From NCBI GenBank assembly GCA_023213395.1, contig CM041465.1:23560001-23624000 (forward strand): a DNA stretch of 64,000 nucleotides. The letters run 5' to 3'. Below are positions 1-10,339 of the stretch, in pieces (within the stretch, counting starts at the first letter, position 1; each line of letters begins with the position of its first letter). Made by a program: the position numbers and the translations under genes. Under the pieces are notes generated by a model. The model worked only from the letters and a program-made list of their open reading frames with translations. It had not been told where the DNA came from and searched no databases. Source of the DNA: Cycas panzhihuaensis (lineage: Eukaryota > Cycadophyta).

Positions 1-353
1 TATCAAAGGTTGCTTCAGAAAGTAAAACATGCCCCTGAACGGGGGAAGCATTCCCTCTAGAGGCCCCAGGGATAGGAAAGAGCTGCAAAAATGGGTCCAG
101 GATGGCAAAATGAGCCAAACGATTATAAACTTGGGCATGCATGGGGGTGGCACGCAAAACAAGATGAAAGAGCCCTACGAAAAAAATGTATTGGCAGGGT
201 GTCATAAATGCATCTACAAGAAAGAGCGAAACAAAGGCTATGGGAGCGCAATGGGAGACAAGGCTAGAAGGAAAAGGTGATCAGGGATACGAGATGGTCT
301 AGAGGGCTATCACGAGAGCTAAAATGGAGACAGTGCCCATTGGGGCCCCCACC
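1..353. other. 3' internal region of element A upstream of the antisense gene
   Basis: No supported coding region. The stretch from about base 5 is colinear with 21928-22278 of element C, so it is ancestral element sequence and probably the upstream promoter region of the antisense gene. The open frames here (for example 29-280) are not kept in the C copy. Confidence 0.6.
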
Positions 354-360
354 TATATAA
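354..360 (+). promoter_or_regulatory. TATA box of the antisense gene in element A
   Basis: TATATAA followed by GG. The same box occurs at the homologous place in element C (22279-22286). It lies 167 bp (A) or 162 bp (C) before the conserved ATG of the small first exon. It points opposite to gag-pol, so it would drive transcription of the antisense PMD gene. Promoter activity is inferred from position and conservation only. Confidence 0.6.
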
Positions 361-520
361 GGAAACTTGACAGAAAACAGATTCATTTTCACGGGCTCTC
401 GAGAGAATCCATAGCCATTCTCTTACGCAGCGGAGCATCACCCAACTTCGGAGGCACGCGGAGGGAGATCAGACCATTGGATCAGAGTGAGGAGACAGCC
501 ATCGAGACTGCAGGAGTAGG

Positions 521-2918
521 ATGACGATGGCTATGCCAGATCCGGTGAGTGGATCCTATAAAACCTAATCTGTCTCATGATTTTAATTTTATACCTTTTT
601 GTATTTTTTATGTAGATTTTTAGGCCCCATATGGGCAACAAACGACCTCTTAGAGTTCAAATCAGACCCTGAAAGAGGTGAGACTGGGGCATTAGGCAGT
701 CCTAGTCTCGGTGGGCCCCGCTAGGGCCCGCCCAGAAGAATGTTTTTTATTTTTTTGGATAGACCCCCCCCCCTTCTTTTGGGGGGGTGTTGTTTGCACT
801 GCGACAAAGATCATGGTGCCGTAATCTTTGCCACGGGACCCTGATCACCACAGGACCCAAGCCAAACTCCGCAGTACCATGAAGTTTAGTGCGGTGTGAA
901 GGTAACACTACAAAAAAAAAAAGATAGAGGCCTGAGGGGCCCCAAAATCTCGATCAGACAGAACTAAGGGATAGCCTAGAGGCTGAGAGATGAGTGTAAG
1001 CTAGGTTCTGACTAGTTTTCATGATGCTTACAGGCTGTGATTACGGTAGACAACCGTGAAAACATAGGGATGGCGACGTTAAGTTTCATAGAGATGATGA
1101 CTTGGGAGGATAAGGGAGTCCTATGGAGATGTGGCCTATTGAAGGTCATGAGGATGCCTCAGTATATGTCAGACCAGAGGCTGTTGATTGATATCATGTC
1201 ACACTGGGATCAGAGAAGGCACGTTTTCCACCTACCCCAGGTGGGAGACATGACAGTGACACTGAGAGATATTAGACAGATACTAGGAGTGCTGGTAACT
1301 GGGAGGTCGATAGCACTGGGAGCACTGCCTAGCAATGAAGCAACACACAGGGAGGCAGCGATATTCTTTACCAGAGTAGACAAATGGGAGAGGTGAGGGG
1401 TTCCTCTCCAGGCTATGGTCATGTTAGGGATTCCTCGAGTGAGGAAATTGATTACTTTGTACATTCTATTCTGGGTTTCCCAGAAACAGAACTATAGAGA
1501 CATCCCTAGGGGATGGATGGATGTAGTGCGTCATTGCAAAGCCAGTGAGAGGATGGACTGGGCTACCCTGATAGCAGCGAACCTCGTCGCATAGCTAGAT
1601 GTCGTCAGAGTAGCAAGCAAGGGGGATTGTCATACAACACATTACTATAGTGTTGGTTTTTTTATCATTTTGGGGCAGTGGCACCAGCAAGGGGACCATA
1701 CCCTATTACAGAGTGGGCCCTGATGGTCCACAGATTGTAGACTAGACTAAGAGGGACAGAGGACCAGGCCCATATCTGACACTCAGTGGAGGCTACATCG
1801 CTGGACCTCCTCACCATGACAGACTATATAACAGATCTATACAGGGTAGTGAGGTAGGACTAGGATGATGAGGCAGGTGGAGCTGGGGTGCTCAAAGGAG
1901 ACGACGATGGTAGAGATGGAGGTGATGCGACCGGCCCATCATGACCTGCGGGAGAGGCAGGTCCGTTAGAGACAACAGGTGGAGGAGCAGGGCCATCTGG
2001 GACTGCCAACGGAGAGGTAGGCCCATTAGGAGCTGCGAAGGAGAGCAGGGAGCCAGTGACACAGGCCTACAAGCTACAAATCATAAGGAGATTTGGGGAG
2101 GTGACGGCAGAGCCAGTTCCAGAGAGGAGAGAGGCCCTAGTGGAGGAGGTACCTATAGCTGGTGGAGCACCAGAGGGGGAGGTAGTCACCCGAGTTGAGG
2201 AGCCGACTGCCACACCAAGTGAGACATAGCCATTTCCTATCATCGTTTGATTACCACATATATATATGTAGTTTGATTTTGATTTGATTTGATATCCATA
2301 GGCATGTACTGATACATGGCATGCTGGATCTTAGGTACCACAGAGATTCGACAGTTGGTGGAGGCTATGGTAAGGGAGATATTCCCTCAAGTATATGCAG
2401 AGGGACGGCCACCCATCCAAGTGGAGGATGCACCTAGATCGACCAGTGCCTATATGGTAGCATTTACCCCATTAGCGAGGGTGAGGGATATATAGGCTAC
2501 AGAGTCCCAGGAGCATATAGCATTCAGGGGACAACTGCAGCGAGAGTTAGACAAGACTCGGAGTAAGTGAGACACACTGCAGAGTCGCATATAGACTCTG
2601 GAGGCTCAAGGAGGAGTAGGCGGAGAGGCAGAGAGCTGGATTCAGATAGTAGTCCTAGAGGAGCACCTCTGAGGGATGGAGGGTGAGAGAGAATGTATTT
2701 AGGATTGATATGATCAGCTGGAGGATCAGGTGGTATCGAGGTCAAGCTGGAGCAAGACACATACCGACACAATGGCGACGACACTGAGGAGGCCACGTGA
2801 TGAGGGGAGCAAGGCAGGGAGCTCGCAGAGACCTAGGAGGAGCCTCAGAGGGATGTGGTCCCCAGGAGAGGGATCACACCGACCAGGAGATGGTGCCCTA
2901 GGAGCAGGGCAACAGTAG
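521..2918 (+). pseudogene. Antisense spliced gene encoding a plant mobile domain protein (decayed)
   Basis: Proposed structure: exon 1 521-544 (ATG plus 7 codons, ending in Pro-Asp-Pro), intron 545-1033 (donor GTGAGT, acceptor TTACAG), exon 2 1034-2218, intron 2219-2334 (donor GTGAGA, acceptor TTAG), exon 3 2335-2918 (TAG stop). Exon 1 and the start of exon 2 join in phase 0 without a stop. The end of exon 2 leaves one base and exon 3 supplies two. Residues coded at 1037-1396 carry the hallmark of the plant mobile domain (MAIN/MAIL1-like family): HVFHLP, then DMTVTLRDI and a Gly-Val turn. Exon 2 ends in a Gly/Pro/Glu-rich stretch; exon 3 looks coiled-coil (QLQRELDKT). Breaks: TGA at 1394, TAG near 1591, a frameshift between about 1620 and 1790, and several TGA/TAG in exon 3. 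The role is unknown; host PMD proteins act in silencing and gene expression. Exon 3 is conserved in BD, and exon 1 plus promoter in C. Confidence 0.72.
545..1033 (+). other. Intron 1 of the antisense gene, holding an LTR-like fragment
   Basis: Bounded by GTGAGT and TTACAG. Bases about 793-945 resemble the U3 part of the family's LTRs. The order of an AAACT...AGTACC...AAGTTTA dyad, an A-run, AGATA-AGG and GGGGCCC matches the BD 5' LTR at about 48505-48600. A run of 10 C (764-773) and one of 7 G (781-787) could pair. Element C keeps the donor and the first part of the intron but is deleted from about the position matching base 745. Confidence 0.5.
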
Positions 2919-3510
2919 GATAGGATACATGCATTTGATTTTGACAGGGGAAGGCACGAGCCTCTAAGGGGTCACATATATAGAGTCATATGATTGTACC
3001 CCCCTGCAATGACACCAGCTTCCCATAGAGGATGTACCATGCCATATGTATAACATGACACATGATTTTGATGTATATATATAGACGGGGCAATTGGCAC
3101 CCCATTTTGATATGTATGTTTTGTTATGTGATGCACATATTTCCTTCCATGCATGACCATATACCTAACAAGAGAACACATGACCACCATGATTAGAGGT
3201 GATAGACACATGTGGGGTTAGGAAATAGGATGACACACATATCCATGGAGGATCATAGTAGGATATGCAAAGGAAATACTGAGTGAGAGGGGGAGTAACG
3301 ATACTCTAGAGCATTGTCCTAACTGGGGGATGCCCAAATAGGAGGATAAGGTCCCAAGGAAAAACGGGAACAAGGGTTCCGTGGGAGGAACCAAAAGGAA
3401 CAAAAGAGGCCATCCTAAATCGTCATTCCACCCATGGCTGAGAGGAATGGGAACAAACTTAAAATGGTAGTTTAGGCTCATTTCAGGGTGAGGATGAGGT
3501 GACGACAAGG
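2919..3510. other. Intergenic region between the two convergent genes of element A
   Basis: Lies between the stop of the antisense gene and the stop of pol on the other strand. It is colinear with 16771-17544 of BD, and its last 400 bases with 22670-23110 of C. I see no conserved coding frame. The two genes converge here, so a shared terminator region is plausible but no specific signal can be named. Confidence 0.5.
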
Positions 3511-4650
3511 TCACGAGTAAAATTTCTTAAGGAATTTCCTATTAACGACTTTCTCAAACTCAAGACCCTCTAGGGTGGTGATCCTATAAGCATCGTTACC
3601 AAGGCTCTCGATAATGACAAAGGGGCCAACCCATCAGGGTTTGAATTTGGTCAAACGGTCATGAAGGTACTCTAATTTAAGGGCATGGTCCTCAGGAAAC
3701 AAAGGACGGGAACGAAGATATTTATCGTAGGTCCTTTATGAGTGAGATTTGGATGCCAAGTTAACCTAGTAGGTAGCTAAACATCTCTCATCCAAAGCTT
3801 CAAGGTCCAGGAGGCGAGCCTGATGGATCGACTCCTCATCGATGAGACCTCGAAGAGAAACTCGCAAGGAAGGGATCTCCACTTCCAATGGGAGTATTGC
3901 CTCGGTACCGTAAACTAGGGAGAACGGGGTCATTCCCATGGCAGAACGGATAGAGGTGTGGTAAGCCCATAAAGCGGAAGGAAGTTGAAGGTGCTAGTCC
4001 CTTTGAGACTGAGTGACAGTTTTCTTTAGGATATTAACGAGAGTCTTGTTGAATGACTCTACCTAACCATTTGCTTGGGGGTAGTAAGAAGTGGACGTTT
4101 TGTGAGAGATTTTAAATTTCTCACAAAGCTCATCTATCTCCTTGTTACAAAAGGGGGTTCCATTGTCGGTGATTAGGATGTCAGGAATCCTGAAATGGCA
4201 AATGATGTGCTGGTAAATGAAGGTAGCTATCATTTTACCAGGAGTAGTAACTAGAGGAATGGCCTCTACCCATTTGGTAAAGTATTCCATAGCAGTCAAG
4301 ATAAACTTGTGATGTGACGAAGAAGGTGGAGAGATAGCCCTAATGAGGTCTAGCCCCCTGTGAGCGAAAGGCCACGGAGATATGATGGGGTGAAGGGCCT
4401 CAGAAGGTACATGGGAGGTGTTAGCATGTTCCTGACATCACCAACATCTCAAGGCAAAAGCGTGGGTGTCCTTAAAGAGGGATGGCCAAAAGTAACCCAT
4501 ACGGAGGATCCTCTAGGCCATAAATTGGCCCCCGAAGTGGCCCCCACAAATACCATGGTGGCACTCGCAGAGTATTTGGCTGGCTTCATCGGTAGTGATG
4601 CAGCGAAGGAGGATCCCATCGAAGGACCTCTTGTACAATACTTCGTCCAT
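3511..4650 (-). pseudogene. Integrase domain of element A pol
   Basis: From N to C terminus: a zinc-binding H2C2-type region (ECHHGICGGHF near 4540-4580), the catalytic core at 4063-4299, and a C-terminal domain with HDRLTKF-like and WVGPF-like motifs (about 3515-3760). Integrase joins element DNA to the host genome. The core shows EYFTKWVEA, TDNGTPF and then, after a stop, the VES motif with the third catalytic residue. The first catalytic Asp is Glu here, as in BD and C. A nonsense codon (4060-4062, Gln to stop) splits the core. The pol stop is the TGA at 3511-3513. Confidence 0.85.
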
Positions 4651-6270
4651 GAGGAAGTATTGCCTAGCAGAAGTTTGGATACGAGATCTAACTTTACTAC
4701 TAGTATTACGGTAGTATTGTTGTTGCGTAAGATACCACACTATGTCACCATACCACTCATTATTAATAAGTGGATAGGAAGAGATGTCTTGAATAGTCAA
4801 GATAGACTTATCAGGGAGGGAATCATCGACGTGGTTATCGAGTGAGTTAGGAATAGGGGCATCTACGAGCTGCTCGGCCACTACCATTCCCTTCTTTGAT
4901 TTCCAGTTAACGATATGAAGGTCAAACTCTTGAAGCAAGATGGCCCAACGGCCAGCCCTACCTGTCAAGTTCGAACGAGTAAGTAAGTATCGCAATGGAT
5001 CAGACTAGACGATCAGCTTGATGGTATTACTGAGCAAGTAATGCCTAAACTTCTTGGTCACATGGACTAAGGAAAGGCATTCTTTCTTGGCAGGGGAGTA
5101 GTTAAGTTCAACAGCCACAAGAGTGTGACTAATGAAATAAATAGCTCTCTTGACCCCTGAGTCGTCCTCCTGGGCTAACATAGCGCCCAGGGATTCCTCA
5201 GTGGCTGAGGTATAAAGGATGAAGGGCCTATCGAAGCGAGGGGGCACCAACGTAGGAGTGGAAGTGAGGGCTTCCTTAAGTCCTTCGAAGGCTTGTTGGG
5301 TCTTGTCAAACCAAATAAAGAGGGCTCCCTTCTTTAATAGGTTCATAAGGGGTTTGGCACTCATGAGGAAGTCTGCCAAGAAGCACCTAAGGAAACCAAG
5401 CCTACCTAGAAATGACTTAAATTGTTGTTGGGTTCTAGGAGGCGACATGTTAAGGATTGCCTTGACTTTGTCAGGGTCAATCTGGATCCCTTATTTTGAC
5501 ACAAGAAATCCAAGGAGTTTGCCAGAGGTAACGACAAACACACACTTGAGCAGGCTCAGGCTAACGTGATACTTGCGGCATCGCATGAAGATAGCCCATA
5601 AGCCAGAGGGATGATGGGCCTTAGCACATGAGAGACCTATCATGTCATCCATGAAAACCTCCAAGGTGTTATTGATGAGGTCATGGAAGATGAAATACAT
5701 TACTCTTTGGTAAGTAGCGCCTGTATTCTTAAGACTGAAGGGCATTGCCTTATAGGCAAAGGTACCCCAGGGGGTGGTGAAGGCCATCTTGTGGCAGTCT
5801 TCAGGGGATATTTGAATCTAGTTATAGCTAGAGAAGCCATCCATTAAGTACATAACTTCAAATTCGGTAGTTCGATCAACGATTTGATCAATGAAAGGGA
5901 GTGGAAAATTGACCTTGGGACAAGCGTTGTTAATGTCACGGAAATCATCGCATATGTGGATGATCCTATTCTTTTTAGCAACCAGGATAATATTGGATAC
6001 CCACTTGGGGTAATCAATGGAAGTGATAAGCCTAGCATCCAACAACTTCTTGACCTCCATCTTAATGATGGCCAAGAGCTTAAGGTGAAGAGGACGTTGC
6101 TTCTGGTGCACGGGGCGGGTGCCAGGAATGGTAGTGAGATTATGAGTAACAATGGAGGGGTCAATTCCCTTCATGCTAGAATAATCCCACATAAAGATAT
6201 CTTGAAACTCCTGGAACAAAAGGGAATACTCCCTTATCTCATTAGGAGAGCATTCCATCCTAACCTTAAT
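4651..6270 (-). pseudogene. Reverse transcriptase and RNase H domains of element A pol
   Basis: The RT runs from MECSPNE (near 6263) through IDYPKWVSN, the NFPLPF motif, WGTFAYKAMPF and the catalytic FMDDM (near 5650) to the thumb region around 5450. RNase H follows with FILYTSATEESLGAMLAQ (about 5170-5220), LNYSPAKKECL, and WKSKKGMVVAEQL near 4880. These enzymes copy the element RNA into DNA. The frame is unbroken except for stops at about 5815, 5488 and 5002. The same three blocks recur in C and BD, so family assignment is firm. Confidence 0.88.
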
Positions 6271-7480
6271 GACCTTGTTAGGGGCCAAGACTATGTCCTC
6301 GTCTACCCCTATGCACATGGCATTCCCCTCCTCAAAGTGGAGAGGGGCAAGGTTAACAGGAAGAGGTGGAATAGGGGATGGGATTAGGTTAGCGAGTGTG
6401 GACCTAATCGTAAGGACCTTCTGGTGGCCAAGCCTATGGTGACTAAAAGGCAAGTTAGGTGCGAAGCCCACTAGGTGCTCGAGCAAGGCTTCATCATCTT
6501 CGAAGTAATCAACCCAATGGATGACCTTACTCTGAATAGATGAAGTGCTAGAGGAAGTGGGGACAACGAGACTGTGATGATCATCGGGTTGCCCATCTTC
6601 CTCAGGAGACTCTAGGAGAGAGTCTCGAAGGGGCTCCTTGAAAGGAGCGAAAGGGAGTTCCATGAAGTCATCACCTATAGGGGGTGATGAAGAGGAAGAA
6701 CCAATCGCAGATGAGTCAATACGAGCGATGACATGTGACACAGAAGAGTGGCTATTCTCACCAATGAGAGAGGTTCTAGATGGGGATCTAGAACATGATG
6801 CGTACAACCTACTAGTGCAGAGGAAAGAAATGGGGTGAAGACAATCCTCATCCTCATTGTGAGACTCATCGTCACTAAACAAGGTGAGGTACCCGTAGCT
6901 CGCAACACTAATAGGAGCGAAGCGCGTGAGACTAGGAGAAGAAGATGAGGGATCTTCTTCAATGTGAGATGGATTGGGTATACCAATGGAGCAAGCCAAG
7001 GCATGAGTAGAAGGGCCTTAGCTTGCCTAATTGATATGACCAGTTTGTTTGGCAGGTGGGCATTTATGGGAAATAACCCTCATTCGTCCAGCATGGACGA
7101 ATTTAAGTTACCCCCAAAGGGTCAAGCATATGGCTCCCATCTGGTCAAGCCGTGGTCAACCTAAGAGAAGGTTGTAGTCAACGTCAACGTCGAGGACTAC
7201 AATGTCATCAAGGATAGTCTAACCCCTCGAGAGTGAGTAGGATCATGATAGATCCTAATGGGGTCTTTCCACTACCATCATAGCCTTGGCATTGCCATGG
7301 AACAGGTTCCAAGGCAGAAATACCAAGTTCTTGTATAACACGTAAGGGCATGGCATTCACGGAAGAACCATTGTCCATAATAGTCCTTCGCAAGGTACAG
7401 TTGGGTGTATCAATGGTAATAGTGAATGGGAAGTTCCACTGATGTTCCTTTCCACACGCGGGAGGAAGGTCCTTAGGATC
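6271..7480 (-). pseudogene. Protease region and acidic linker of element A pol
   Basis: An aspartic protease (retropepsin) core is at 7208-7393 with MDNGSSVNAMPL, where DNGS stands for the usual D-S/T-G active site. A long Ser/Asp/Glu-rich linker follows (6999 to about 6300), with the motif HWVDYFEDDEALLEHL shared by C. The protease would cleave the Gag-Pol polyprotein. A single-base frame change near 7210 separates the protease frame from the RT frame. In C and BD the protease and RT share one frame, so this break is specific to A. Confidence 0.75.
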
Positions 7481-10173
7481 AAAAGAAATAATGGGTTCAT
7501 GACTTTAGGTGACACCCAAAGTGTAGATGGGCGCGTTATTTGATCCTAAAGCTTCCAAAAGAAGAGCTCATTGCTTAGAGCAACTCCTCGAAACATCCAT
7601 CAAGGACATTCCTATAACGACAGTATGGAGTTCGTCAATGATGGAGAAAGGCTTACCTTTCATAGTAGGTTGGGTAAGTGCCCTTCGAAAATCATAACAA
7701 CCTGGATGCACAGGAATGGCCTTGGGAAAAAGAGGCACTTATGGAGGAGGGTTCTCTGGAAGAGGATCAGAAGGAGTAGAAGAAGAAGCACCAGCTACTT
7801 CTTTGGCAGCTTGAGACCGAGTAAGGGAATACAAAGGAGTAGCCTCAAGCATTTGGATCACCTTCTTTCCCTTATTCTGGGACTACAAAGGTGAAGGAGT
7901 GCATTGGTTAGGAGAACGCGAGGGAGAGGATAAATCCTGGGCGCCCTTCCCTTTATCGTGAGAAGGACGGGAATTCAGTGATCTTTCTTGGTTCTGGTTA
8001 TTTTTGGATTGAGTGTTGCGATCGCATTCCCCATGTTTAGGGAATGGATCCTTATAAACTGGTTGGTCTAGGTTAGGCCTTGAGGCCCATTTAGAGGAGG
8101 AGTCATGTTGAGGGGCATCCTTGGGATGCTAGGCCCTACAACATGAGTCATCATAAAAGCACTCCCCATAAATGGAGTACCACTTCTTCTCAAGTGAAGG
8201 ATCTGTCTTCCTCGCTTGAGAGGGTAGCGTTCCATTCCCCGACGGAGCTTGGGTAGCTTATTGAATTTGTTTGTTAGAAGTTAGGGATGAAGTAGCCTAT
8301 AATTTGAGTTCCTTCATCGTACGTTCAAATGAATGTATGGCAGATGTGAGTAGATCTAAGGTCTTCTCAGTTGGATGAGAAGAAGACCTATAAGATTATT
8401 ACGGTTTAGTATCCTTGGTTAGAGGTGGTGCCTCATGTCGCTGTGAGGGCTTGATAGGTTTCTTGAGTCCATCCTGGATCTCAATAGCCTCAAGCGCTAA
8501 GCACTTTGCAATTGCAGAGTTACATGTGGTCACCCCCATCTTGAGGACTTCCACATGCACTTCGGGGTGAAGTGCATTAACGAAAAGGTCCCTCTTCAAC
8601 TCCTTGGGCAACATGGCCTTAGTGGAGTGAAGAAGGTCATGAAATCATCGTACAAAGTCATGATTCATTTCATCGTGACCTTGTTTGAGCGATAGAAGAG
8701 ATTTCATTCAGCTTTCAAATAGACGAGCTACATCAAAGTAGTTGATAAATTTGTCCACCAATTGCTGGAATGAAAAGATAGAATGAGAGGGAAGGCGATA
8801 GAACCACTTAAGGGAATTACCTTACAAAGATCAAGGGAACAATTTCATTAAGATATGGTCGTAAGCCCAGTAATCAATACATGCCATAGAAAAACTATAG
8901 ACATGCTCCACTGGGTCTTGCGAGGAAGTTCCGTCAAATTTGGGAACTTCAAGAGGATGAGGTGGTAAGTTGGTCCTTAGTGCCTCAACTGATAATAGCG
9001 TCGATTAATAGTCCATAAAGGGGTGCGCCCTTACATGGACTATAGGATCAACAAATGGCAATGAGCAAGGAACAAATGGGGGTGGTAAACCCATCCCTTC
9101 TTGGGGAAGCACCCCTTGCTGGAAAGGGACTTGAGGATAAGTGCATTGAAAGGAAGCTAGGTTCCCTTGTGAAGGCGTAGCGTAAGAGGCTATGCTAGAT
9201 GATGGGAAAGAATGGTATGGAACTAAGTTTTGCCCATATGGGCCACCCGTAGGTGGTGCAACCCCATATGGGTGTAGCGGGTCTACACCATAAGCTGGAA
9301 TGTTGTTCCCTTTACCCTGCCCCCAAGGTTGAGAGATATAACATGGGGGTATGTAAAGGGAAGAACCACTAGGTTGGTTTTAGGAATATGTGGGAGTGGG
9401 TCCTACATGACTAGCGGTTGAAGAGCTAGTAGGACCTATAGGCCTATTAGGGAACGCATGCACCACATTAGAGGATGACACATTAGCTTGACTAGGAAAG
9501 GGTATGCTAGCCCCCAATTGAGGGAAAAACATACCATGAGAGGGTCCTAAAGAACTAGGACCATGGCGAAGGATGGAAGGTGCGACATTCATCCCCAAAG
9601 TTGGTGTAGGAATGGAGCAGGATGAACGCATAGGAACAAAAGGGTTACTCGTAGTAGGAGGGGCAAGTGCAGATGAAGAAGGTGGTAAAGGAGCGGATGA
9701 AGAAGATACTCCACCACGCAAAACATCTTCAAACCACCTAGGATGTGATTGAAGACGAGCCACTCGAAAGTACTCACTAATAGCTTCAACCACGTTAGTG
9801 GGAGGGGTATCTACGTGACCATAAGAGGTGGATGGGACCTCGAATGACGTAGACCCCTCAAGGCGCTCCTCATAAGAATCACCAATTGAATGGTGGACCT
9901 CAAGAGAAAGCAGGTCTTCTATAGCATGGGTAGAAGGACGGATGTCGAGGGGGTGATGTTAGTCATCTGGGTAAAAAAGAGGATCATCACCCTCTTGGGT
10001 GGATCCTCGAATGGATGCATGGAATTCTTGAGTTCCTGATGCAAATGCATGATAGGTCCAATCGGAAGGGTATCCTTTCATGGTCGAATCAGAATAAGAC
10101 GATGAAAGAGGACGATACCTAGGATCTTCCAATAATAGAGGTAACCACATAAGTGATGAGAAAAGTGTTGCAT
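7481..10173 (-). pseudogene. gag of element A
   Basis: Gag forms the virus-like particle and binds the genomic RNA. The start is set at 10173 because an ATG followed by a conserved block (FS.H-LCG) lies at the same place in C (29706) and BD (38375), about 165 bases after the LTR. Middle segment: Pro/Ser/Thr-rich low-complexity sequence (9380-9793). The capsid-like core near 8390-8930 includes LPKELKRDLFVNALHPEVHVEVLKMG. A Cys/His cluster at about 8150-8200 is degraded here. Many stops and a one-base loss shortly after the start. Confidence 0.8.
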
Positions 10174-10319
10174 ACAAAGCTTACCAACACTTTAGAAGAA
10201 GGAAAAATCCACAAGGAGTGCACATTGGGGGCTTCCCAACGAAGGAGATAAAGTGAAAGGAATCACTAGAAGGTAGTAATACCAACAGAAAAAGATGAAG
10301 ACTAGCTCCCTTACTGGCA

Positions 10320-10339
10320 AGTCCCTAGTACGGTCACTA
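10320..10339 (-). promoter_or_regulatory. Primer-binding site of element A
   Basis: Lies one base from the inner end of the 5' LTR. Read on the minus strand it starts TAGTGACCGTACTAGGGACT; the sister sites begin TGGAGACC (BD) and TGGCGACC (C). The common pattern TGGNGACC...CTGGGGA resembles the complement of a plant tRNA-Arg 3' end, from memory and imperfectly. Confidence 0.6.

Noticed and set aside
29-524. Plus-strand open frames at 29-280 and 324-524
   Set aside because: The matching region of element C keeps the TATA box and exon 1 but not these frames; the second overlaps the TATA box and leader of the antisense gene.
1210-1464. Minus-strand frame opposite the PMD exon
   Set aside because: Shadow of the antisense gene frame; no domain.
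5884-6387. 167-codon plus-strand frame opposite RT
   Set aside because: Exact complement of conserved RT sequence; shadow frame.
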